Positions 42,101 through 52,600 of a DNA stretch of 64,000 bases are shown here, in pieces. Location: NCBI GenBank assembly GCA_023055425.1, contig JALGPY010000002.1, positions 123,578,088 to 123,642,087 on the forward strand, read 5' to 3'. The DNA comes from Linanthus parryae (taxonomy: Eukaryota > Streptophyta > Magnoliopsida > Ericales > Polemoniaceae). Numbering within the stretch: the first letter of the stretch is position 1; each line of letters opens with the position of its first letter. A program made the position numbers and the translations under genes. The notes below the pieces were generated by a model. It was not told where the DNA came from. It did not search any database and saw nothing but the letters and a program-made list of their open reading frames with translations.

Positions 42101-42959
42101 TGGTCAAATAAAGTCATCGACCAACTCTAAAGTCAAAGGTTAATCTCAAATTTTTAGCTTTGCGGTGTCCAGTAACTCAAACCACTGATTTTTGTCAAAT
42201 AAAGTCATCAACCAATTCTAAAGTCAAAGGTTAATCTCAAATTTTTAACGTTGCGGTGTCCACTAGGTCAAACCACTACTTTTGGTCAAATAAAGTCATC
42301 GCCCAATTCTAAAGTCAAAGGTTAATCTCAAATTTTAAACGTTGAGGTGTCCACTAGTTTAAACCACTACTTTTGGTCGAATAAAGTTACCAATTAACTC
42401 TAAAAATAAAAGGTTAATCTCAAATTTTTAACGTTGCGGTATCCACTAGCTTAAACCACTAGTTTTGGTAAAATGAAGTCATCGATTAACTCTAAAAATA
42501 AAAGGTTAATCTCAAATTTTTACTGTTGCGGTGTCCACTAGCTCAAACAACTACTTTTGATCAAATAAAGTCATCGACCAAACTCTGAAGTCAAAGGTTA
42601 ATCTCAATTTTTGTAACATGGCGGGGTCCATTAACTCAAACCACTACTTTTGGTCAAATAAAGTCATCGAACAACTCTAAAGTCAAAGGTTAATCTCAAA
42701 TTTTTAACGTTGTGGTGTTCACTAGCTCAAACCACTGATTTTCGTCAAATAAAGTCATCAACCAATTCTAAAGTAAAAGGTTAATCTCAAATTTTTAACG
42801 TTGCGGTGTCCTGTAGGACAAACCACTACATTTGGTCAAATAAAATAATCGACCAACTCTAAAGTCAAAGGTTAATCTCAAATTTTTAACGTTGCGGTGT
42901 CCACTAGGTCAAACCACTACTTTTGGTCAAATAAAATCATCGACCAACTCTACAGTCAA
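36171..42959 (+). repeat. Satellite units of about 2.45 kb (27 monomers)
   Basis: Corresponding points at 36,811, 39,255 and 41,709 are spaced 2,444 and 2,454 bp; the marker monomers are at 35,903, 38,364, 40,807 and 42,717. 27 x 91 is 2,457, so this looks like the insert-free counterpart of the left-hand 28-monomer unit. Internal scars are visible: one monomer lost about 18-20 bp at 38,562, six bases are missing near 41,148, and two monomer types are fused at about 42,066. Confidence 0.82.
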
Positions 42960-45900
42960 AGGTTAAACTCAATTTTGTAACGTTGCGTCCACTAGTTCAA
43001 ACCATTACTTTTGGTCAAATAAAGTCATCGACCAACTCTAAAGTCAAAGATTAATCTCAAACTTTTAACGTTGCGGTGTCCACTAGCTCAAACCACTACT
43101 TTTGGTCACATAAAGTCATCGACCAAATCTAAAGTCAAAGGTTAATCTCAAATTTATAGCGTTGCGGTGTCCACTAGCTCCAACCACTGATTTTGGTCAA
43201 ATAAAGTCATCAACCAATTCTAAAGTCAATGGTTAATCTCAAATTTTTAACGTTGCGGTGTCCACTAGGTCAAACCACTACTTTTGGTCAAATAAAACCA
43301 TCAACAAACTCTAAAGTCAAAGGTTAATCTCAATTTATTAACATTGCGGTGTCCACTAGCTCAAACCACTACTTTTGGTCAATTAAAGTCATCGACCAAC
43401 TCTAAAGTCAAAGGTCAATCTCAAATTTTTAACGTTGCGGTGTCCACTAGCTTAAACCACTGCTTTTGGTCAAAAAAAAGTAATCGATTAACTCTTAAAA
43501 TGAAAGGTTAATCTTAAAATTTTAACGTTGCGGTATCCATTAGCTTAGACCACTACTTTTGGTAAAATGAAGCCATCGATTAAATCTAAAAATAAAAGTT
43601 TAATCTCAAGTTTTTACTTTTGCGGTGTCCACTAGCTCAAACAACTACTTTTGGTCAAATAAAGTCATCGACCAACTCTATAGTCAAAGGTTAATCTTAA
43701 ATTTTGTAACGTTGCGGTGTCCACTAGCTCAAACCATTACTTTTGGTCAAATAAAGTCATCGACCACTCTAAAGTCAAAGGTTAATCTCAAACTTTTAGC
43801 GTTGCGGTGTCAACTAGCTCAAACCACTAATTTTGGTCAAATAAAGTCATCAATCAATTCTAAAGTCAAAGGTTAATCTCAAATTTTTAACGTTGCGGTG
43901 TCCACTAGGTCAAACCAGTACTTTTGGTCAAATAAAATCTTCGACCAACTCTAAAGTCAAAGGTTAATCTAAATTTTGTAACGTTGCGATGTCCACTAGT
44001 TCAAACCACTACTTTTGGTCAAATAAAGTCATCGACCAACTCTAAAGTCAAAGGTTAATCTCAAATTTTTAACGTTGCGGTGTCCACTAGCTCAAACCAC
44101 TACTTTTGGTCACATAAAGTCATCGACCAACTCTAAAGTCAAAGGTTAATCTCAAATTTTTAGCGTTGCGGTGTCCACTACCTCCAACCACTGCTTTTGG
44201 TCAAATAAAGTCATCAACCAATTCTAAAGTCAATGGTTAATCTCAAATTTTTAACGTTGCGGTGTCCACTAGGTCAAACCACTACATTTGGTCAAATAAA
44301 ACCATCAACCAACTCTAAATTCAAAGTTTAATCTCAAATTTTTAACATTGCGGTGTCCACTAGCTCAAACCACTACTTTTGGTCAATTAAAGTCATCGAC
44401 CAACTCTAAAGTCAAAGGTTAATCTCAAATTTTTAACGTTGCGGTATCCACTAGTCTAAACCACTACTTTTGGTAAAATGAAGTCATCGATTAACTCTAA
44501 AAATAAAAGGTTAATCTAAAATTTTACTTTTGCGGTGTCCATTAGCTCAAACAACTACTTTTGGTCAAATAAAGTCATCGACCAACTCTAAAGTCAAAGG
44601 TTAATCTCAAATTTTTAGCGTTGCGGTGTCCAGTAGCTCAAACCACTGATTTTTGTCAAATAAAGTCATCAACCAATTCTAAAGTCAAAGGTTAAACTCA
44701 ATTTTGTAACGTTGCGTCCACTAGTTCAAACCATTACTTTTGGTCAAATAAAGTCATCGACCAACTCTAAAGTCAAAGGTTAATCTCAAACTTTTAATGT
44801 TGCGGTGTCCACTAGCTCAAACCACTACTTTTGGTCACATAAAGTCATCGACCAAATCTAAAGTCAAAGGTTAATCTCAAATTTATAGCGTTGCGGTGTC
44901 CACTAGCTCCAACCACTGATTTTGGTCAAATAAAGTCATCAACCAATTCTAAAGTCAATGGTTAATCTCAAATTTTTAACGTTGCGGTGTCCACTAGGTC
45001 AAACCACTACTTTTGGTCAAATAAAACCATCAACAAACTCTAAAGTCAAAGGTTAATCTCAATTTATTAACATTGCGGTGTCCACTAGCTCAAACCACTA
45101 CTTTTGGTCAATTAAAGTCATCGACCAACTCTAAAGTCAAAGGTCAATCTCAAATTTTTAACGTTGCGGTGTCCACTAGCTTAAACCACTGCTTTTGGTC
45201 AAAAAAAAGTAATCGATTAACTCTTAAAATGAAAGGTTAATCTTAAAATTTTAACGTTGCGGTATCCATTAGCTTAGACCACTACTTTTGGTAAAATGAA
45301 GCCATCGATTAAATCTAAAAATAAAAGTTTAATCTCAAGTTTTTACTTTTGCGGTGTCCACTAGCTCAAACAACTACTTTTGGTCAAATAAAGTCATCGA
45401 CCAACTCTATAGTCAAAGGTTAATCTTAAATTTTGTAACGTTGCGGTGTCCACTAGCTCAAACCATTACTTTTGGTCAAATAAAGTCATCGACCACTCTA
45501 AAGTCAAAGGTTAATCTCAAACTTTTAGCGTTGCGGTGTCAACTAGCTCAAACCACTAATTTTGGTCAAATAAAGTCATCAATCAATTCTAAAGTCAAAG
45601 GTTAATCTCAAATTTTTAACGTTGCGGTGTCCACTAGGTCAAACCAGTACTTTTGGTCAAATAAAATCTTCGACCAACTCTAAAGTCAAAGGTTAATCTA
45701 AATTTTGTAACGTTGCGATGTCCACTAGTTCAAACCACTACTTTTGGTCAAATAAAGTCATCGACCAACTCTAAAGTCAAAGGTTAATCTCAAATTTTTA
45801 ACGTTGCGGTGTCCACTAGCTCAAACCACTACTTTTGGTCACATAAAGTCATCGACCAACTCTAAAGTCAAAGGTTAATCTCAAATTTTTAGCGTTGCGG

Positions 45901-47890
45901 TGTCCACTACCTCCAACCACTGCTTTTGGTCAAATAAAGTCATCAACCAATTCTAAAGTCAATGGTTAATCTCAAATTTTTAACGTTGCGGTGTCCACTA
46001 GGTCAAACCACTACATTTGGTCAAATAAAACCATCAACCAACTCTAAATTCAAAGTTTAATCTCAAATTTTTAACATTGCGGTGTCCACTAGCTCAAACC
46101 ACTACTTTTGGTCAATTAAAGTCATCGACCAACTCTAAAGTCAAAGGTTAATCTCAAATTTTTAACGTTGCGGTATCCACTAGTCTAAACCACTACTTTT
46201 GGTAAAATGAAGTCATCGATTAACTCTAAAAATAAAAGGTTAATCTAAAATTTTACTTTTGCGGTGTCCATTAGCTCAAACAACTACTTTTGGTCAAATA
46301 AAGTCATCGACCAACTCTAAAGTCAAAGGTTAATCTCAAATTTTTAGCGTTGCGGTGTCCAGTAGCTCAAACCACTGATTTTTGTCAAATAAAGTCATCA
46401 ACCAATTCTAAAGTCAAAGGTTAAACTCAATTTTGTAACGTTGCGTCCACTAGTTCAAACCATTACTTTTGGTCAAATAAAGTCATCGACCAACTCTAAA
46501 GTCAAAGGTTAATCTCAAACTTTTAATGTTGCGGTGTCCACTAGCTCAAACCACTACTTTTGGTCACATAAAGTCATCGACCAAATCTAAAGTCAAAGGT
46601 TAATCTCAAATTTATAGCGTTGCGGTGTCCACTAGCTCCAACCACTGATTTTGGTCAAATAAAGTCATCAACCAATTCTAAAGTCAATGGTTAATCTCAA
46701 ATTTTTAACGTTGCGGTGTCCACTAGGTCAAACCACTACTTTTGGTCAAATAAAACCATCAACAAACTCTAAAGTCAAAGGTTAATCTCAATTTATTAAC
46801 ATTGCGGTGTCCACTAGCTCAAACCACTACTTTTGGTCAATTAAAGTCATCGACCAACTCTAAAGTCAAAGGTCAATCTCAAATTTTTAACGTTGCGGTG
46901 TCCACTAGCTTAAACCACTGCTTTTGGTCAAAAAAAAGTAATCGATTAACTCTTAAAATGAAAGGTTAATCTTAAAATTTTAACGTTGCGGTATCCATTA
47001 GCTTAGACCACTACTTTTGGTAAAATGAAGCCATCGATTAAATCTAAAAATAAAAGTTTAATCTCAAGTTTTTACTTTTGCGGTGTCCACTAGCTCAAAC
47101 AACTACTTTTGGTCAAATAAAGTCATCGACCAACTCTATAGTCAAAGGTTAATCTTAAATTTTGTAACGTTGCGGTGTCCACTAGCTCAAACCATTACTT
47201 TTGGTCAAATAAAGTCATCGACCACTCTAAAGTCAAAGGTTAATCTCAAACTTTTAGCGTTGCGGTGTCAACTAGCTCAAACCACTAATTTTGGTCAAAT
47301 AAAGTCATCAATCAATTCTAAAGTCAAAGGTTAATCTCAAATTTTTAACGTTGTGGTGTCCACTAGGTCAAACCAGTACTTTTGGTCAAATTAAATCTTC
47401 GACCAACTCTAAAGTCAAAGGTTAATCTGAATTTTGTAACGTTGCGATGTCCACTAGTTCAAACCACTACTTTTGGTCAAATAAAGTCATCGACCAACTC
47501 TAAAGTCAAAGGTTAATCTCAAATTTTTAACGTTGCGGTGTCCACTAGCTCAAACCACTACTTTTGGTCACATAAAGTCATCGACCAACTCTAAAGTCAA
47601 AGGTTAATCTCAAATTTTTAGCGTTGCGGTGTCCACTACCTCCAACCACTGCTTTTGGTCAAATAAAGTCATCAACCAATTCTAAAGTCAATGGTTAATC
47701 TCAAATTTTTAACGTTGCGGTGTCCACTAGGTCAAACCACTACATTTGATCAAATAAAACCATCAACCAACTCTAAAGTCAAAGGTTAATCTCAAATTTT
47801 TAACATTGCGGTGTCCACTAGCTCAAACCACTACTTTTGGTCAATTAAAGTCATCGACCAACTCTAAAGTCAAAGGTTAATCTCAAATAT
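42960..47890 (+). repeat. Homogeneous tandem of a 1,729-bp, 19-monomer HOR (about 2.85 copies)
   Basis: GGTTAAACTCAATTTTG lies at about 42,961, 44,690 and 46,419; AATTTATAGCG at 43,151, 44,880 and 46,609; the reading-frame start at 43,625, 45,354 and 47,083. All spacings are exactly 1,729 = 19 x 91. The copies appear almost identical. Private changes such as AATTTATAGCG and AGTAATCGATTAACTCTTAAAA are shared by copies, so this is probably one of the youngest amplifications in the window. The third copy ends near 47,890, where it jumps to a different register. Confidence 0.88.
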
Positions 47891-50800
47891 TTAACGTTGC
47901 GGTGTCCACTAGCTTAAACCACTGCTTTTGGTCAAAAAAAAGTAATCGATTAACTCTTAAAATGAAAGGTTAATCTTAAAATTTTAACGTTGCGGTATCC
48001 ATTAGCTTAGACCACTACTTTTGGTAAAATGAAGCCATCGATTAAATCTAAAAATAAAAGTTTAATCTCAAGTTTTTACTTTTGCGGTGTCCACTAGCTC
48101 AAACAACTACTTTTGGTCAAATAAAGTCATCGACCAACTCTATAGTCAAAGGTTAATCTTAAATTTTGTAACGTTGCGGTGTCCACTAGCTCAAACCATT
48201 ACTTTTGGTCAAATAAAGTCATCGACCACTCTAAAGTCAAAGGTTAATCTCAAACTTTTAGCGTTGCGGTGTCAACTAGCTCAAACCACTAATTTTGGTC
48301 AAATAAAGTCATCAATCAATTCTAAAGTCAAAGGTTAATCTCAAATTTTTAACGTTGCGGTGTCCACTAGGTCAAACCAGTACTTTTGGTCAAATAAAAT
48401 CTTCGACCAACTCTAAAGTCAAAGGTTAATCTAAATTTTGTAACGTTGCGATGTCCACTAGTTCAAACCACTACTTTTGGTCAAATAAAGTCATCGACCA
48501 ACTCTAAAGTCAAAGGTTAATCTCAAATTTTTAACGTTGCGGTGTCCACTAGCTCAAACCACTACTTTTGGTCACATAAAGTCATCGACCAACTCTAAAG
48601 TCAAAGGTTAATCTCAAATTTTTAGCGTTGCGGTGTCCACTACCTCCAACCACTGCTTTTGGTCAAATAAAGTCATCAACCAATTCTAAAGTCAATGGTT
48701 AATCTCAAATTTTTAACGTTGCGGTGTCCACTAGGTCAAACCACTACATTTGGTCAAATAAAACCATCAACCAACTCTAAAGTCAAAGGTTAATCTCAAA
48801 TTTTTAACATTGCGGTGTCCACTAGCTCAAACCACTACTTTTGGTCAATTAAAGTCATCGACCAACTCTAAAGTCAAAGGTTAATCTCAAATTTTTAACG
48901 TTGCGGTATCCACTAGTCTAAACCACTACTTTTGGTAAAATGAAGTCATCGATTAACTCTAAAAATAAAAGGTTAATCTAAAATTTTACTGTTGCGGTGT
49001 CCATTAGCTCAAACAACTACTTTTGGTCAAATAAAGTCATCGACCAACTCTAAAGTCAAAGGTTAATCTCAAATTTTTAGCGTTGCGGTGTCCAGTAGCT
49101 CAAACCACTGATTTTTGTCAAATAAAGTCATCAACCAATTCTAAAGTCAAAGGTTAATCTCAAATTTTTAACATTGCGGTGTCCACTAGGTCAAACCACT
49201 ACTTTTGGTCAAATAAAGTCATCGACCAATTCTAAAGTCAAGGGTTAATCTCAAATTTTAAACGTTGAGGTGTCGACTAGCTTAAACCACTACTTTTGGT
49301 CAAATAAAGTTACCGATTAACTCTAAAAATAAAAGGTTAATCTCAAATTTTTAACGTTGCGGTATCCACTAGCTTAAACCACTAGTTTTGGTAAAATGAA
49401 GTCATCGATTAACTCTAAAAATAAAAGGTTAATCTCAAATTTTTACTGTTGCGGTGTCCACTAGCTCAAACAACTACTTTTGGTCAAATAAAGTCATCGA
49501 CCAACTCTGAAGTCGAAGGTTAATCTCAATTTTTGTAACATGGCGGGGTCCATTAACTCAAACCACTACTTTTGATCAAATAAAGTCATCGACCAACTCT
49601 AAAGTCAAATGTTAATCTCAAATTTTTAACGTTGTGGTGTTCACTAGCTCAAACCACTGATTTTCGTCAAATAAAGTCATCAACCAATTCTAAAGTAAAA
49701 GGTTAATCTCAAATTTTTAACGTTGCGGTGTCCTGTAGGTCAAACCACTACATTTGGTCAAATAAAATAATCGACCAACTCTAAAGTCAAAGGTTAATCT
49801 CAAATTTTTAACGTTGCGGTGTCCACTAGGTCAAACCACTACTTTTGGTCAAATAAAATCATCGACCAACTCTAAAGTCAAAGGTTAAACTCAATTTTGT
49901 AACGTTGCTTCCACTAGTTCAAACCATTACTTTTGGTCAAATAAAGTCATCTGCGGTGTCCACTAGCTCAAACCACTACTTTTGGTCACATAAAGTCATC
50001 GTCGAAATCTAAAGTCAAAGGTTAATCTCAAATTTTTAGCGCTGCGGTGTCCACTAGCTCCAACCACTGATTTTGGTTAAATAAAGTCATCAGCCAATTC
50101 TAAAGTCAATGGTTAATCTAAAATTTTTAACGTTGCGGTGTCCACTAGGTCAAACCACTACTTTTGGTCAAATAAAACCATCAACAAACTCTAAAGTCAA
50201 AGGTTAATCTCAATTTTTTAACATTGCGGTGTCCACTAGCTCAAACCACTACTTTTGGTCAATTAAAGTCATCGACCAACTCTAAAGTCAAAGTTCAATC
50301 TCAAATTTTTAACGTTGCGGTGTCCACTAGCTTAAACCACTACTTTTGGTCAAAAAAAAGTTATCGATTAACTCTAAAAATAAAAGGTTAATCTCAAATT
50401 TTTAACGTTGCGGTGTCCATTAGCTTAGACCACTACTTTTGGTAAAATGAAGCCATCGATCAAAATTAAAAATAAAAGTTTAATCTCAAGTTTTTACTTT
50501 TGCGGTGTCCACTAGCTCAAACAACTACTTTTGGTCAAATAAAGTCATCGACCAACTCTATAGTCAAAGGTTAATCTTAAATTTTGTAACGTTGCGGTGT
50601 CCACTATCTCAAACCATTACTTTTGGTCAAATAAAGTCATCGACCACTCTAAAGTCAAAGGTTAATGTCAAACTTTTAGCGTTGCGGTGTCAACTAGCTC
50701 AAACCACTAATTTTGGTCAAATAAAGTCATCAATCAATTCTAAGGTCAAAGGTTAATCTCAAATTTTTAAAGTTGCGGTGTCCACTAGGTCAAACCAGTA

Positions 50801-51603
50801 CTTTTGGTCAAATAAAATCTTCGACCAACTCTAAAGTCAAAGGTTAATCTGAATTTTGTAACGTTGCGATGTCCACTAGTTACAACCACTACTTTTGGTC
50901 AAATAAAGTCATCGACCAACTCTAAAGTCAAAGGTTAATCTCAAATTTTTAACGTTGCGGTGTCCACTAGCTCAAACCACTACTTTTGGTCACATAAAGT
51001 CATCGACCAACTCTAAAGTCAAAGGTTAATCTCAAATTTTTAGCGTTGCGGTGTCCACTACCTCCAACCACTGCTTTTGGTCAAATAAAGTCATCAACCA
51101 ATTCTAAAGTCAATGGTTAATCTCAAATTTTTAACGTTGCGTTGTCCACTAGGTCAAACCACTACATTTGGTCGAATAAAACCATCAACCAACTCTAAAG
51201 TCAAAGGTTAATCTCAAATTTTTAACATTGCGGTGTCCACTAGCTCAAACCACTACTTTTGGTCAATTAAAGTCATCGACCAACTCTAAAGTCAAAGGTT
51301 AATCTCAAATTTTTAACGTTGCGGTGTCCACTAGTCTAAACCACTACTTTTGGTAAAATGAAGTCATCGATTAACTCTAAAAATAAAAGGTTAATCTAAA
51401 ATTTTTACTGTTGCGGTGTCCATTAGCTCAAACAACTACTTTTGGTCAAATAAAGTCATCGACCAACTCTAAAGTCAAAGGTTAATCTCAAATTTTTAGC
51501 GTTGCGGTGTCCAGTAGCTCAAACCACTGATTTTTTTCAAATAAAGTCATCAACCAATTCTAAAGTCAAAGATTAATCTCAAATTTTTAACGTTGCGGTG
51601 TCC
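47891..51603 (+). repeat. Terminal part of the satellite array, up to the LINE junction
   Basis: The interval from 47,083 to 48,087 is only 1,004 bp (about 11 monomers), marking a register jump; the next equivalent point is 50,505. One monomer is truncated at about 49,951, where AAAGTCATC joins directly to TGCGGTGTCC. Monomers remain close to consensus right up to the last one (GTTGCGGTGTCC at 51,592-51,603), so the edge is abrupt and not decayed. Confidence 0.85.
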
Positions 51604-52573
51604 GCATATCAGATGGGGATCTATCAATTTCAGCTTGACAGTTGGCAAGATCATCCATACTCTGTGTTACTCTATCACTGATTTTGCTGAAAAAAGTGGA
51701 GTTGAATTCCCTCAGTGGCTTCTTCAATTCCTTCAACTTCCTGTGCAATCTGTACATATGGCACCCTGAGATTTGTTTGTTCCATTCCTCTTCAACAAGG
51801 CTTTGAAAATCAGGGTGTTTAGCCCACATATCAAAAAACATAAATGCCTTAGCTTCTTTATGTCTTTGAATGCCAAAAGAGACAAGCACTGGTGAGTGGT
51901 CAGATGATAAAGTAGTCCCATAGTTGGAGTAGCTCAAAGGAAAGCTACTATCCCACTCAAGGTTAGTAAGGGCCCAATCAATTCTTGTGGAAATTGGATT
52001 AGCCACTTGTCTGTTAGACCAAGAAAATCTAAAACCTGAGCTTCTCAACTCCACAACTTCAATGTCTGAGATGAAGTCCTCAAACTCATTCATGTTGTCT
52101 GGCCAATCTGTGCTTCCTCCAATTTTATCACTAGGCTTCCTCACTGCATTGAAGTCACCTGTAATCATCCAATTCTGTGCTGCAAGACCTGGTGCAAACT
52201 GGGAGATATCAGACAAAAGCCTTCTTCTCAGCATGTAGTCATTTTTTGCATAAACAAAAGTCACAAAAAACTGTAGTCCTGAAATTTCATCAACCTGACA
52301 GTGTACAAATTGATCAGATTCACAAATTTTGTTTACACAATAAACCAAAGGGTTCCAACAAACCCAAATTCTCCCAAGTGGAGAGCCAGAGTAGTTATCA
52401 AGAAACTTCCACCCTTTGAAGATGAAATTCCTGGTAGCAAAAGCATTCACCTCTTTAACCTTTGTTTCCAACAATGCACAAAGATTAAATTTGTGATGAG
52501 AGAGCAAAATTTTTGTGTCCAACTGCCTAATAGGGTCATTCAAGCCCCTTGTATTCCATGAGCATATATCCAT
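51587..52573 (-). CDS. LINE-1 ORF2, N-terminal APE-type endonuclease (truncated)
   Basis: The endonuclease nicks target DNA to prime reverse transcription. The open frame has 328 codons against the 1,200 or more usual for a plant LINE ORF2. It starts at an ATG 27 bp after ORF1. The exonuclease-endonuclease-phosphatase motifs are in order: WNTRGLN (residues 6-12, Asn7), LLETK (Glu36), GRIWVCWNP (67-75), FVYA (106-109), GDFNA (139-143), FSWSN (183-187), RIDW (197-200) and SDHSP (224-228, catalytic Asp-His). All expected catalytic residues seem present. The RT is gone: after about residue 323 the frame runs into the satellite, which supplies the last few residues and the stop at 51,587. This is seen directly; loss of retrotransposition is inferred. 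Confidence 0.9.
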   Translation of the reverse strand: MDICSWNTRGLNDPIRQLDTKILLSHHKFNLCALLETKVKEVNAFATRNFIFKGWKFLDNYSGSPLGRIWVCWNPLVYCVNKICESDQFVHCQVDEISGLQFFVTFVYAKNDYMLRRRLLSDISQFAPGLAAQNWMITGDFNAVRKPSDKIGGSTDWPDNMNEFEDFISDIEVVELRSSGFRFSWSNRQVANPISTRIDWALTNLEWDSSFPLSYSNYGTTLSSDHSPVLVSFGIQRHKEAKAFMFFDMWAKHPDFQSLVEEEWNKQISGCHMYRLHRKLKELKKPLREFNSTFFSKISDRVTQSMDDLANCQAEIDRSPSDMRTPQR

Positions 52574-52600
52574 GGAAACAACAAAAATTTGAGAAAGTAA

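Larger units (their letters stand above)
1..51603 (+). repeat. 91-bp satellite DNA array, head to tail, about 550 monomers
   Basis: The array runs from the window start (it begins outside) to 51,603 with every monomer in the same orientation. The landmark CGGTGTCCACTAG recurs every 90-93 bp, with occasional 73-bp short monomers. The consensus is about 91 bp and 37% GC, with about three CpG sites (in AACGTT, TGCGG and ATCGA). Monomers fall into diagnostic types (GGTCAAATAAAG, GGTCAATTAAAG, GGTCACATAAAG, GGTCAAAAAAAG, GGTAAAATGAAG and others) that return in fixed order, so the array has a higher-order structure. Short open frames of 73-83 codons recur only because the DNA recurs. 91 is 1 mod 3, so the frame rotates in each monomer and no coding is inferred. 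I do not recognise the family. A centromeric or other heterochromatic location is possible but not shown. Confidence 0.97.

Noticed and set aside
992..50756. Recurrent 73-83 codon frames beginning MSTSSNNYFWSNKV in the satellite
   Set aside because: They are the repeat read in phase across two or three monomers, many begin at non-ATG codons, the 91-bp period rotates the frame, and single-base changes abolish them freely between units. No domain or codon-level conservation is visible.
1..51603. CRISPR-like array
   Set aside because: The period is about 91 bp with no unique spacers; variation is spread along the monomer, and the flanks are plant retrotransposons. It is a eukaryotic satellite.
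1..51603. Definite centromere assignment
   Set aside because: HOR structure and retrotransposon-rich flanks fit a centromere, but the monomer length is not the common 150-180 bp and no centromere-specific (CRM-type) retroelement is seen. Sequence alone cannot decide.
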